This document shows, piece after piece, positions 24,111 through 32,871 of a stretch of DNA of 44,441 bases. The position numbers and the translations under genes were made by a program. This stretch comes from Bacteroidaceae bacterium (lineage in GTDB: Bacteria; Bacteroidota; Bacteroidia; Bacteroidales; Bacteroidaceae). The notes under the pieces were generated by a model. It was given only the letters and a program-made list of their open reading frames with translations. It was not told the DNA's origin and did no database searches. The stretch is from positions 1 through 44,441 of the forward strand of contig JAFXVN010000082.1 of NCBI GenBank assembly GCA_017524545.1, in the 5' to 3' direction. Each line of letters opens with the position of its first letter. The stretch's first letter is position 1.

Positions 24111-24812
24111 ATGCCGAACGATTTCTTCCTTTTCAAGCAATTCCGCATCCGTCACGACCGCTGTGCCATGAAGGTTGGCACGGACGGTGTCCTGCTGGGT
24201 GCATGGGGCGACGTCGCCGGCAGCCGCATCCTCGACATCGGCACAGGCACAGGACTCATTGCCTTAATGGCGGCACAAAGGAATCCTGAAGCCGAGGTGC
24301 TTGGCATTGATATTGACGAAGCAGCAGTGCAGCAGGCGCAGGAGAATATTGCAGAAAGTCCTTTCCATGAACGTGTTAGCTGTAAGTTGCAGGATGTGCT
24401 GACGTTCCAGCCCGACACACGTTTCGATGCCATTCTATGCAATCCTCCGTTCTTCACGGAAGACACACTACCAGACGACAAGGGACGTGCTTTGGCTCGA
24501 AACAACAGGAGCCTGCCGTTCCAAAAGCTCATCCCAAAGGTCGCTGCGCTGCTCAACGACGACGGCAAGCTCTCGATTGTCATTCCCAGCCAGCTTGTGC
24601 AGGAACTCGTGGGACTATGTCTAATTCAGGGACTGCATCTCCAACGTCGCTGCATGGTGCATACAACAGCCAAGAAACCTCCACGGCGTGCGCTGCTCAC
24701 ATTTTCTAAGAAGCAAGGTAAAGAAAACGAGGAACAGGAGCTTTGCCTGATGAATCCCGACGGCAACCGTAGCGAAGCATACAGTGAGCTGACCAAAGAC
24801 TTTTACCTCTAA
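24111..24812 (+). CDS. tRNA1(Val) (adenine(37)-N6)-methyltransferase, TrmN6/YfiC-like
   Basis: A 233-residue SAM-dependent methyltransferase. The opening FLFKQFRIRHDRCAMKVGTDGVLLGAW is typical of the YfiC group. The SAM site ILDIGTGTGLIALMAAQR and motif IV CNPPFF (the amino-methyltransferase NPPF/Y motif) are intact. E. coli YfiC methylates N6 of A37 in tRNA1(Val), and by family this protein likely does the same. It is divergent from lon. An acyltransferase gene follows after 48 bases and may share the transcript. Confidence 0.92.
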   Translation: MPNDFFLFKQFRIRHDRCAMKVGTDGVLLGAWGDVAGSRILDIGTGTGLIALMAAQRNPEAEVLGIDIDEAAVQQAQENIAESPFHERVSCKLQDVLTFQPDTRFDAILCNPPFFTEDTLPDDKGRALARNNRSLPFQKLIPKVAALLNDDGKLSIVIPSQLVQELVGLCLIQGLHLQRRCMVHTTAKKPPRRALLTFSKKQGKENEEQELCLMNPDGNRSEAYSELTKDFYL

Positions 24813-24860
24813 ATACTTCTAATGGAGATTATGTTTAATATAAAATAGGTAACATAGAGT

Positions 24861-25964
24861 ATGGATAGACCGAGATATGACATTCTGGACGGATTGCGCG
24901 GCGTGGCTGCCTTGATGGTTCTGCTGTATCATGTGTTCAATGACGCAAAAAGTTTCTATGTGTGGCCAGCAACGGTCAGTGAGTTCTATCATGGCTTCTT
25001 GGGTGTGGATTTCTTCTTCATCCTTTCGGGCTTTGTCATGGGCTATGCCTACGACGAACAATGGAACCGCATGACGCTTGCCGGCTTCATCAGGCGAAGG
25101 CTCGTCCGCCTGCATCCGATGGTTGTGATGGGCGTGCTGTTGGGTGCTGTGGCATTTGCAGTACAGGGCTTCACCAAGTGGGACGGCACGGCTGTCACCT
25201 CCGAGGCGCTCATGCTTGCCACACTGCTGGGGCTGTTCTTGATTCCTTCGCCCACGCAAATGGATGTCCGTGGCTACACTGAAGCCTTCCCACTGAATGG
25301 GCCTCACTGGTCGCTCTTCTTCGAATACATAGGCAGTCTGCTCTATGGCCTAATGTTGCACAGGCTTTCCACCAAGTGGCTTCGGGTGTGGGTGGGCTGC
25401 TCACTCGTTTCGATTTCAGCATACGCACTTTTAGGCGAAGGAGGTGGAATAGCCTACGGATGGTCTTCCGAGCCTGTGAACCTGTTGGGCGGCGCGCTCA
25501 GGATGCTTTATGCCTACCCTATGGGCCTGCTCATGGCACGTGTCTTCAGGGAGCGCCGGCCGAAGGCATTTGGGGGACATGTCTTTCTGTTTAGCAGCAT
25601 CGGATTGGCGGTCTTGCTTGGACTTCCTTCCTTAGGAGGTAAAGACACGGAAACGATATACCAGCTTGTCTGCCTTCTTTCCCTGTTCCCCGCCATCATC
25701 TGGTATGCAGCACGCGGTGTCGTGTCGGGCTGGCGGCAGAGAGTCGTCTCCTTCCTTGGCAGACTCTCCTACCCTCTCTATGCCGTCCACTATCCCCTTG
25801 TCTATCTGTATATAACGTGGGTAGGACGGAGCGGATACACTTACGAGGGCTGCTCCCAGCCGTGGCTGCCGTCACTCGCTACCCTTGCCGCCTCCATTGT
25901 CATCGCCACCCTGTGCCTCCTCTTCTACGACGAACCTCTGCGCAAAAGACTTAGCCGAAAATGA
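24861..25964 (+). CDS. Membrane acyltransferase (acyltransferase 3 / OafA family)
   Basis: A 367-residue integral membrane protein with about ten hydrophobic segments. The start RYDILDGLRGVAALMVLLYHVF and the GVDFFFILSGFVMGY motif are diagnostic of acyltransferase 3 proteins, which add acetyl or other acyl groups to sugars of cell-surface or exported glycans. The conserved histidine of LLYHV and the arginine in the FIRRRLVRLHP loop are present. The substrate cannot be inferred, because no polysaccharide cluster is adjacent. It faces the FAD oxidoreductase gene tail to tail. Confidence 0.9.
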   Translation: MDRPRYDILDGLRGVAALMVLLYHVFNDAKSFYVWPATVSEFYHGFLGVDFFFILSGFVMGYAYDEQWNRMTLAGFIRRRLVRLHPMVVMGVLLGAVAFAVQGFTKWDGTAVTSEALMLATLLGLFLIPSPTQMDVRGYTEAFPLNGPHWSLFFEYIGSLLYGLMLHRLSTKWLRVWVGCSLVSISAYALLGEGGGIAYGWSSEPVNLLGGALRMLYAYPMGLLMARVFRERRPKAFGGHVFLFSSIGLAVLLGLPSLGGKDTETIYQLVCLLSLFPAIIWYAARGVVSGWRQRVVSFLGRLSYPLYAVHYPLVYLYITWVGRSGYTYEGCSQPWLPSLATLAASIVIATLCLLFYDEPLRKRLSRK

Positions 25965-25966
25965 CA

Positions 25967-26051
25967 GGCTGGTGCATTGGCAAACCAGCCATGCCTAATT
26001 GGGCAATTAAACGTGCTTAGTTGGGCAATCAGACGTGCCTAATTGAGGAAT
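25967..26051. repeat. Hairpin and 22-base tandem repeat between convergent genes
   Basis: GGCTGGT/ACCAGCC (25967-25990) forms a hairpin without a T run. It is followed by two full and one partial 22-base units starting TGCCTAATTGGGCAAT (25992, 26014, 26036). The third unit overlaps the end and stop codon of the FAD oxidoreductase gene. A related word lies at 6381. Confidence 0.75.
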
Positions 26052-27589
26052 GCTGCAGCGGCTTCGGCACAGCGTTCGCCATCGACTCCTGCGCTGACAA
26101 TGCCGCCGGCATAGCCTGCTCCCTCGCCGCATGGGAAGAGGCCGGCAATACGGATGTGCTGCAAGGTGTCGCTGTCGCGAAGGATGCGGACGGGGCTGCT
26201 GGTTCTTGTCTCTATGCCAATGACGGTTGCCTCGGAGGTGAGGAAGCCATGCTTCTGCCTGCCCCATAGCTTGAAAGCCTCTCGCAAACGGGTGCTGATG
26301 AACTCCGGCATCCAGAAGTGCAGGGGACTTGCTATCAGGCCAGGTGCGTAGGAAGAGGCGTTGAGAGTGGCAGACAAGCGACCATTGACGAAGTCGGTCA
26401 TCCGTTGTGCCGGAGCTGTCTGCTGCCTGTTTGCCTGTAGCCAACACTGCCGCTCAAGTTCCTCTTGGAGTAACATCATTTTTATCTCCTCCTCCTCGGG
26501 GGAGGTTGGGAGGGGGCTATCTTCCGGCCTTATCTCCACCACCATGCCGCTGTTGCTCCAACGTCCGTTGCGATTGGAGGGACTCATGCCATTCACCACG
26601 ACCTGCTCAGGCCCGCTTGCCGCAGGTACGACGAAGCCGCCCGGACACATGCAGAAGCTATACACACCGCGTCCCTGCACCTGGGTCACAAGACTGTATT
26701 CCGCAGCAGGCAACCACTTGCCACGTCCCTGCCTGCTGTGGTATTGAATCTGGTCGATAAGCTCGGCAGGATGCTCCAAGCGCACGCCTATGGCAAGCCC
26801 CTTTGCCTCGATGTCGATACCTGACGCTGCAAGGTAGCGATAAACGTCGCGGGCAGAATGGCCTGTTGCGAGAATAACAGCAGCCCCCCTTATCTCTTGC
26901 CCTCCTGCAACAATACCGCACACCCTACCCTCTTCTACGATGAGCTCCGTCATCTTCTTTTGAAAGTGAACTTCGCCGCCGCTACTTAAGATGGTCTTCC
27001 TCATGTTCTCGATAACACGCGGCAGGCGGTCGGTGCCGATGTGCGGATGGGCGTCGGAGAGGATAGACGGGCTTGCGCCGTGCTGCACAAAGATTTGCAG
27101 GATGCGGTCGGTGTTGCCGCGTTTTTTGCTGCGCGTATAGAGTTTGCCGTCGCTGTAGGCTCCTGCCCCACCCTCTCCAAAGCAGTAGTTGCTCTCAGGG
27201 TCAACGCGCTGTTCGGGGCGGATGCGTGCCAAGTCCTTCTTGCGCTCGCGGACATCCTTGCCACGCTCTATGACGATAGGCTTATAACCCAACTCAATGA
27301 GCCGCAAGGCAGCGAACAAGCCGCCAGGACCAGCCCCAACAACAATCACAGCAGGCTTATCGCTCACATCACGATAGAAGTAAGGCTCGAAGTCCTGCAG
27401 AGGCGGCTCCTCCCCGACGTATGCCCGCACGGTCAGATTGACATAGATATTACGCTGACGTGCATCGATGCTACGACGCACGACACGCACAGCCTGGGCG
27501 TTGATGCCCTTCTCCTGACGAAGATAAGCCAGAATGCTTTGCTCGTTATATGCTTGCTGCGGCAAGATGCGCAGATTTAGTTCAGTCAT
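26039..27589 (-). CDS. FAD-dependent oxidoreductase (COG2509-like)
   Basis: A 516-residue flavoprotein of the large uncharacterised FAD-dependent dehydrogenase group. An N-terminal domain (about 1-75) precedes the dinucleotide-binding motif VIVVGAGPGGLFAALRL and IVIERGKDVRER. CFGEGGAGAYSDGKLYTRSKKRG is characteristic of this group, and the C-terminal FAD contact GLFPCGEGAGYAGGIVSAGVDG is present. Physiological substrate unknown. An in-frame family A hairpin (26485-26519) encodes DSPLPTSPEEEE (about 357-368). The ATG at 27589 overlaps the TGA of the upstream ATPase gene by 4 bases, so that start is chosen over codons further upstream. The last codons lie in a 22-base repeat. Confidence 0.9.
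   Translation of the reverse strand: MTELNLRILPQQAYNEQSILAYLRQEKGINAQAVRVVRRSIDARQRNIYVNLTVRAYVGEEPPLQDFEPYFYRDVSDKPAVIVVGAGPGGLFAALRLIELGYKPIVIERGKDVRERKKDLARIRPEQRVDPESNYCFGEGGAGAYSDGKLYTRSKKRGNTDRILQIFVQHGASPSILSDAHPHIGTDRLPRVIENMRKTILSSGGEVHFQKKMTELIVEEGRVCGIVAGGQEIRGAAVILATGHSARDVYRYLAASGIDIEAKGLAIGVRLEHPAELIDQIQYHSRQGRGKWLPAAEYSLVTQVQGRGVYSFCMCPGGFVVPAASGPEQVVVNGMSPSNRNGRWSNSGMVVEIRPEDSPLPTSPEEEEIKMMLLQEELERQCWLQANRQQTAPAQRMTDFVNGRLSATLNASSYAPGLIASPLHFWMPEFISTRLREAFKLWGRQKHGFLTSEATVIGIETRTSSPVRILRDSDTLQHIRIAGLFPCGEGAGYAGGIVSAGVDGERCAEAAAAFLN
26485..26519 (-). repeat. Family A hairpin (second subtype) inside the FAD oxidoreductase gene
   Basis: On the reverse strand GCCCCCTCCCAACCTCCCCC is followed by GAGGAGGAGGAG, giving an imperfect hairpin. 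It resembles the GH35 copy at 9884-9918. In frame. Confidence 0.7.
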
Positions 27590-28839
27590 AGCCTGCAAAA
27601 TTTATCTATCGGAATCACGTTTATTCTGTAACAGCCTTTTTCAATTGTTCTCTCATCGTTGTTCGTCACGATTACGAGATTGCTGCATTTCAGTTCTCCT
27701 GCACATTCGACAAGGCTTTCGACCTCACGTTTTTCAGTCCTTGGGCTGCTCATATCGTAGCATACCTGCACAAGGCACTCTGTATGTGTTCCCCTGCGCA
27801 ACACGAAATCCACCTCCTTGTCATTGCGTGAGCGATAATAGAACAATGTCTTGTCCACATTATATCCTTTGCGAATAAGCTCCACAAACACCTGGTTCTC
27901 CAGCAATCGCCCAAGATTGTCACTCTGGGAGAATGCCTTGGCTGTCACAAAACCGTTATCCACCACATATACTTTTCGAGGAGCCTTCTTCATCAGTTTC
28001 AGCTTGTTATTGTATCGTGGCAAATAGTAGAATAGAAATGGTTCATGAAGATAATCCATGTATTTCTTGGCGGTATTGACACTGGATAGCCCTAACTCCT
28101 CTGTCAGAAGGTTTGCACTTACCGGATTGCAGAAGTTTGAAACCAGATACATGGCAAGATTATTGAGGTCGGTTATGTTTCGGACATTATGCCGTTTTGC
28201 CACATCCTTCCAGATAATGGAGTCAAACAAAGTGTCGAGATAACTGCGCACCAGTTGACGCGAACTGACAACCTCGGGGTAGCCGCCATTTCTCATATAA
28301 TCGTCTATAAGCACCGAAGCCTCTGCTGCCTGTTCTTCACGAATAGCATCTAAAGGAAGCTTGTTCCAATCAAAAAACTCTGCGAGGCTGAACGGCAGCA
28401 TTTCCACCTGGAGATACTTACCCGTCAGCACGGTCGCCATTTCACTCGACAGCATTTTAGCATTGCTGCCGGTAATAACAAGATTCTTCCCTAACCTGTA
28501 CAATTCGCTGACCCATAGATCCCAGCCATCAAGATTCTGCACCTCGTCGAGCAAAAGGTATTCATAGCCGGGATAGACATCATCCAGCACCTTCATAATG
28601 GTGTTCGCATCCCATACGTCCAACAACGACTTGCTGTCGAAGTTCAAGTAGGCAAAGTTCTTTTCACGAAGCATCAACAAAGCTTGGGTTGACTTGCCAA
28701 CACGCCGTGGACCAGTTATCAACTTGATAAGATTGCTTCTAAGCAGCATGTCCATATCCAAATCGTTTCTACGCATCAGATAGGGACGCGACATCAGTTC
28801 ATCACGTTCTTTCCTTTGGTTTAGAATAGCTGTCTTCAT
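27586..28839 (-). CDS. AAA ATPase with DUF4143 C-terminus
   Basis: A 417-residue ATP-binding protein of the AAA_14/DUF4143 type common in Bacteroidetes. Walker A is LITGPRRVGKST and Walker B is YLLLDEVQNLD. A sensor-like VITGSNAKML follows, then a C-terminal DUF4143 region with DKEVDFVLRRG, reminiscent of a PD-(D/E)XK nuclease motif. Function in the cell is unknown; such genes are often accessory and mobile. Start ATG at 28839 has a strong ribosome site (AAAGGA, 4 bases before) and lies after the promoter at 28866. Codons upstream to 28998 precede the transcript start and are rejected. Base composition is more AT-rich than the neighbours, suggesting later acquisition. Confidence 0.9.
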   Translation of the reverse strand: MKTAILNQRKERDELMSRPYLMRRNDLDMDMLLRSNLIKLITGPRRVGKSTQALLMLREKNFAYLNFDSKSLLDVWDANTIMKVLDDVYPGYEYLLLDEVQNLDGWDLWVSELYRLGKNLVITGSNAKMLSSEMATVLTGKYLQVEMLPFSLAEFFDWNKLPLDAIREEQAAEASVLIDDYMRNGGYPEVVSSRQLVRSYLDTLFDSIIWKDVAKRHNVRNITDLNNLAMYLVSNFCNPVSANLLTEELGLSSVNTAKKYMDYLHEPFLFYYLPRYNNKLKLMKKAPRKVYVVDNGFVTAKAFSQSDNLGRLLENQVFVELIRKGYNVDKTLFYYRSRNDKEVDFVLRRGTHTECLVQVCYDMSSPRTEKREVESLVECAGELKCSNLVIVTNNDERTIEKGCYRINVIPIDKFCRL

Positions 28840-28865
28840 ATTTCCTTTGACTTGTCTCTCGTGTG

Positions 28866-28873
28866 CAAAGGTA
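28866..28873 (-). promoter_or_regulatory. -7 box of the ATPase-FAD oxidoreductase operon
   Basis: TACCTTTG on the reverse strand, 27 bases before the ATPase start. The upstream part contains TTTTTGCAC but at non-standard spacing. Confidence 0.6.
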
Positions 28874-29111
28874 GTGCTTTTTGTGCAAAAACACAATCCT
28901 ATTGCACAAAAAATGTATTGTTTTATGCAATACAAGATGTTTATTGAGTAAAAGCGGGAGGTTTGATTTGCGCGTAAATCCTTCAAGGTACTCTGCAAAC
29001 ATGTGCGGTTATCATGTATTAAATGAAGCGAAAAAGGATGTTTTTTAGTGCAATAACTATGAACTATGGAATAAATTCACGATTCGCAATCCATAATTCA
29101 CAATTATTTTG

Positions 29112-29119
29112 TACTTTTG
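29112..29119 (+). promoter_or_regulatory. -7 box of the threonine operon
   Basis: TACTTTTG 25 bases before the thrA ATG. The upstream 60 bases are ATTCACAATT-like words without a TTTG. No leader peptide or attenuator was recognised between it and thrA. Confidence 0.6.
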
Positions 29120-29143
29120 CACGCGAATTGTAAAAGAGCAAGG

Positions 29144-31621
29144 ATGAAAGTAATGAAGTTTGGCGGAACGTCTGTTGGTTCCGTGGAAAGCATACTGAGT
29201 GTAAAAAAGATTGTAGAGGGACAGACAGAGCCGGTCATTGTTGTGGTCAGTGCTCTGGGCGGCATCACCGACAAGCTCATCAGGACGAGCCAGATGGCAG
29301 TGGAGGGCGATGCTTCTTACCTGAAGTCATTCGGTGAGATTGTAGAGCGTCATGAAGAGATGATTGATGCCGTCATCCCTGCCGGCGAGAAACGCAAAAT
29401 CCTTACCGTCGTTGTGAAGGGACTGCTCGAAGAACTGCGAAGCATCTACCAGGGTGTATATCTCATCCACGACCTAAGCCCCAAGACACAGGCTGCCATC
29501 GTGTCTTACGGCGAGCGCATCAGCAGTCAGATAGTGGCAGCACTGATTGACGGTGCCGAGTGGTTCGACAGCCGCGAGTTCATCAAAACCGAACATTTAC
29601 CATTTAATCATTTACCATTTTCCATTTACAAGGCTGGGAAAAACAGACTGGTCAGGGAACTGACAAATAAGTTGGTGTGCGAGACCTTCGCCGAAATGGC
29701 AAATGGTAAATGGATAAATGGAAAATGTGCCGTTGTTGGTGGCTTCATCAGCACAGACGTAGAGAGTGGCGAGGTGACGAACCTCGGCCGTGGTGGCAGC
29801 GACTACACCGCCAGCATCATTGCAGCGGCTTTGGATGCCAGCGTCTTGGAGATATGGACCGACGTGGACGGCTTTATGACTGCCGACCCCCGCGTCATCA
29901 GTTCCGCTTACGTTATTCCCGAGTTGAGCTATATCGAGGCGATGGAACTTAGCAACTTTGGTGCAAAGGTCATTTATCCGCCAACGATTTATCCTGTCTG
30001 CATCAAGCACATTCCCATCCTTATCAAGAACACCTTCAACCCCGATGCCCCTGGCTCCATCATCAAAGACGAGGTGAAGGACGATTCGAGAAGCATCAAG
30101 GGCATATCCAGCATCAAAGGCACTACGCTCATCACCGTGTCGGGTCTCTCTATGGTGGGTGTCATCGGTGTCAACCGCCGCATCTTCACCTGCTTGGCAG
30201 ACAACGGCATCAGCGTCTTCATGGTCAGTCAGGCTTCTTCGGAGAACAGCACCAGTATTGGTGTGCAAGATGTGGATGCCGACGAAGCCTGCCGTGTGCT
30301 GGACCTTGAGTTCCAGAAGGAGATAGAGGACGGCTCGATGTTCCCCATGCTTGCAGAAAAGGGGCTTGCCACCGTAGCCATCGTGGGCGAGAACATGAAG
30401 CATACGCCAGGCATCGCGGGCAAGCTCTTCGGCACGCTTGGCCGCTCGGGTATCAGCGTTATTGCCTGTGCCCAGGGTGCCAGCGAGACGAACATCTCCT
30501 TCGTCATCAACCAGAACTTCCTGCGCAAGGCGCTCAACGTCATCCACGACTCCTTCTTCCTCTCCGAGTATCAGGTGCTCAACCTCTTCATCTGCGGCGT
30601 TGGCACAGTAGGCAGCAGTCTGCTGGAGCAGATACACCAACAGCAGGAGAAGCTGATGCGGGAACTGAGGATAAAACTTAATGTCGTTGGTATCGCCACC
30701 GGGCACAACGCAATGTTCACTCGCGAAGGCATTAGCCTGGACAATTATCGTGAGCAGCTTGCCCAAGCACCCAAGAGCAACATCCAGCGTCTGCACGACG
30801 AGGTCATCGGCATGAACATCTTCAACAGCGTCTTTGTGGATTGCACGGCAAGCCCCGAAGTGGCCGGACTCTATGCCGACTTTCTGGAGCACAACATCAA
30901 TGTGGTGGCAGCCAACAAGATTGCCGCAAGTAGCGACTACGAGAACTACCGCCGCCTCAAGCAGATTGCCCAGCGGCGCGGTGTCAAGTTCCTCTTCGAG
31001 ACTAACGTAGGCGCAGGCCTTCCCATCATCCGCACCATCAACGACCTCTGCAACTCTGGCGACAAAATACTTCGCATTGAGGCAGTTCTGAGCGGGACGC
31101 TCAACTTCATCTTCAATACCATCAGCCGGGACATTCCCTTCAGCCAAACGGTGCGTATGGCAAAGGAGGAGGGCTACAGCGAGCCTGACCCGCGCATCGA
31201 CCTGAGCGGCAAGGATGTCATCCGCAAGCTTGTCATCCTGGCTCGCGAGGCAGGCTATGAGATTAGTCAGGAGGACGTGGAAGCCCGGCTCTTCATTCCG
31301 CAGTCGTTCTTCGAGGGGACGCTGGAGGACTTCTGGAAGAACCTGCCTTCGATGGATGCCGACTTCGAGGCACGCCGTCAGGAGTTAGAGAGGCAGAAGA
31401 AGGTGTGGCGCTTCGTGGCGAAACTGGAAAATGGCAAGGCAAGCGTCTCGCTTCAGGAGTTCGACAGCAACCACTCTTTCTATAAGCTCGAGGGCAGCAA
31501 CAACATCGTCCTGCTTACGACAGAGCGTTACCGCGAATATCCGATGCTCATCCAGGGCTACGGCGCAGGAGCCAGCGTGACGGCAGCAGGTGTGTTTGCA
31601 GACATAATGAGCCTGGCATAA
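29144..31621 (+). CDS. thrA: Bifunctional aspartokinase / homoserine dehydrogenase
   Basis: An 825-residue enzyme performing steps 1 and 3 from aspartate to threonine. The N-terminal kinase begins VMKFGGTSVGSVESI and has GRGGSDYTA and EIWTDVDGFMTADPR. Two ACT-like regulatory repeats (about 310-455) probably sense threonine. The homoserine dehydrogenase part has the nucleotide motif CGVGTVGSSL, AANKIA, and GAGLPII...EAVLSGTLNFIF. ATG at 29144 with AGAGCAAGG before it is preferred; the upstream codon at 29117 overlaps the promoter. Two in-frame family B insertions lie in the kinase domain (29593-29630 and 29696-29730), giving HLPFNHLPFSIY and MANGKWINGKC. Its stop overlaps the next start by one base. 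Confidence 0.97.
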   Translation: MKVMKFGGTSVGSVESILSVKKIVEGQTEPVIVVVSALGGITDKLIRTSQMAVEGDASYLKSFGEIVERHEEMIDAVIPAGEKRKILTVVVKGLLEELRSIYQGVYLIHDLSPKTQAAIVSYGERISSQIVAALIDGAEWFDSREFIKTEHLPFNHLPFSIYKAGKNRLVRELTNKLVCETFAEMANGKWINGKCAVVGGFISTDVESGEVTNLGRGGSDYTASIIAAALDASVLEIWTDVDGFMTADPRVISSAYVIPELSYIEAMELSNFGAKVIYPPTIYPVCIKHIPILIKNTFNPDAPGSIIKDEVKDDSRSIKGISSIKGTTLITVSGLSMVGVIGVNRRIFTCLADNGISVFMVSQASSENSTSIGVQDVDADEACRVLDLEFQKEIEDGSMFPMLAEKGLATVAIVGENMKHTPGIAGKLFGTLGRSGISVIACAQGASETNISFVINQNFLRKALNVIHDSFFLSEYQVLNLFICGVGTVGSSLLEQIHQQQEKLMRELRIKLNVVGIATGHNAMFTREGISLDNYREQLAQAPKSNIQRLHDEVIGMNIFNSVFVDCTASPEVAGLYADFLEHNINVVAANKIAASSDYENYRRLKQIAQRRGVKFLFETNVGAGLPIIRTINDLCNSGDKILRIEAVLSGTLNFIFNTISRDIPFSQTVRMAKEEGYSEPDPRIDLSGKDVIRKLVILAREAGYEISQEDVEARLFIPQSFFEGTLEDFWKNLPSMDADFEARRQELERQKKVWRFVAKLENGKASVSLQEFDSNHSFYKLEGSNNIVLLTTERYREYPMLIQGYGAGASVTAAGVFADIMSLA
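29593..29730. repeat. Inverted AAATGGT-word pair inside thrA
   Basis: Left segment 29593-29630 has CATTTACCATTTTCCATTT words, and right segment 29696-29730 has AAATGGTAAATGGATAAATGG words, its reverse complement in kind. They flank about 65 bases of normal aspartokinase sequence. Both stay in frame and appear to enlarge surface loops. Confidence 0.8.
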
Positions 31622-32850
31622 TGAAGCACCTTATCATCCTTGGCGACGGCATGGCCGACTGGCCTTGCGAGGAGCTGGGCGGCAAGACGCTGCTCCAGTA
31701 TGCCGACACGCCCCACTTCGACTGGCTTGCCAAGCATGGCCGCAACGGACTGCTCAAGACTATCCCCGACGGCTTCCACCCGGGCAGCGAGGTTGCCAAT
31801 TCGAGCATCCTCGGCTACGACCAGCATATTGTCTATGAAGGACGCGGCCCGCTTGAGGCGGCAAGCATCGGCGTGGAACTCTCAGACGACGACCTTGCCC
31901 TGCGCTGCAATCTGGTTTGTCTCGAAGGCGACCTCCTGAAGAACCACTCGTGCGGAAGGCTTGAGACAGAGGAGGGCGATGTGCTGATACGCTTCCTCCA
32001 GGAGAAGCTCGGCTCGGAGCGCATACATTTCTATACTGGTGTGCAGTACCGTCATCTGCTGGTCATCAAAGGCGGCAACAAGCATCTGCACTGCACCCCA
32101 CCCCACGACATCCCCCTGAAGCCGTGGCGCGAGTACATGCTCAGAGCAGAATGCCCCGAGGCAGAAGAGACGGCGAAGCTGCTCACCGACCTAATCCTGC
32201 AAAGTCAGAAACTGCTTGCACAGCATCCGCTCAACATCGAGCGTCAAAAGCGAGGCTTAGACCCAGCCAACAGCATCTGGCCTTGGGGAGGCGGCTATCG
32301 ACCAAAGATGGTGCCGCTCACCGTGACTTATCCGCAAATCAGGAGGGGAGCCGTCATCACAGCCGTTGACCTCATCCGGGGCATCGGACGCTATGCAGGC
32401 CTCGATGTCATCCATGTGCCTGGCGCGACAGGTCTTTGGGACACAGACTTCCGAGGCAAGGCAGAGGCAGCCATCGAAGCCTTGCGCACCAACGACTTCG
32501 TCTATCTTCATGTCGAAGCAAGCGACGAGGCCGGACACGACGGCGACCTGCACATGAAGCTTGGCTGCATCGAGCACCTCGACCATCTGCTCCTCGCCCC
32601 CATCATGGAAACATTATTCTCCCCATTCAATGGGGAGTTAGAGGGGGTCTCTATCGCTCTCCTACCCGACCACCCGACGCCCATCCGCCTGCGCACCCAT
32701 ACGGCAGAACCTATCCCCTTCTGCATCTACTATCCAGGCATAGAACCGGACAAGGTGCAGACCTTCGACGAGGTTGCAGCAAAGGAGGGAGTCTATGGCA
32801 AGCTCGAAGGCGATGCCTTTATCCGTGAGTTCATGAAGCTCCCATCATAA
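31621..32850 (+). CDS. ApgM-like phosphoglycerate mutase family protein, proposed homoserine kinase
   Basis: A 409-residue alkaline-phosphatase-superfamily protein (MKHLIILGDGMADWPCEELGGKTLLQYADTP; metal-binding DGMAD, EASDEAGHDG). Its closest families are archaeal-type cofactor-independent phosphoglycerate mutases, but a subgroup (TIGR02535) found between thrA and thrC has been proposed as a non-homologous homoserine kinase. That context is exactly reproduced here: TAATG overlap with thrA and 21 bases to thrC, while no classical GHMP homoserine kinase (thrB) is in the window. The kinase role is inference from neighbourhood. An inverted family A hairpin at 32617-32651 is read as LFSPFNGELEGVS (about 333-343). 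Confidence 0.88.
   Translation: MKHLIILGDGMADWPCEELGGKTLLQYADTPHFDWLAKHGRNGLLKTIPDGFHPGSEVANSSILGYDQHIVYEGRGPLEAASIGVELSDDDLALRCNLVCLEGDLLKNHSCGRLETEEGDVLIRFLQEKLGSERIHFYTGVQYRHLLVIKGGNKHLHCTPPHDIPLKPWREYMLRAECPEAEETAKLLTDLILQSQKLLAQHPLNIERQKRGLDPANSIWPWGGGYRPKMVPLTVTYPQIRRGAVITAVDLIRGIGRYAGLDVIHVPGATGLWDTDFRGKAEAAIEALRTNDFVYLHVEASDEAGHDGDLHMKLGCIEHLDHLLLAPIMETLFSPFNGELEGVSIALLPDHPTPIRLRTHTAEPIPFCIYYPGIEPDKVQTFDEVAAKEGVYGKLEGDAFIREFMKLPS
32617..32651 (-). repeat. Family A single hairpin inside the apgM-like gene
   Basis: CTCCCC-ATTCAAT-GGGGAG (32619-32637) followed by TTAGAGGGGGTCTC. On the reverse strand this is the left half of the rlmD/thrC element (GAGACCC...CTCTAACTCCCC), so this copy is inserted in the opposite orientation to its host gene's sense strand. 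Confidence 0.8.
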
Positions 32851-32871
32851 ATTCTTCATTCTTAATTCATC

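Noticed and set aside
28840-28998. Extended N-terminus of the AAA ATPase
   Set aside because: A strong ribosome site precedes ATG 28839, and the -7 promoter box at 28866 lies inside the proposed extension.
28999-29143. Possible threonine attenuator or riboswitch before thrA
   Set aside because: No Thr/Ile-rich leader peptide and no terminator hairpin are visible; the segment consists of AT-rich word repeats and the promoter.
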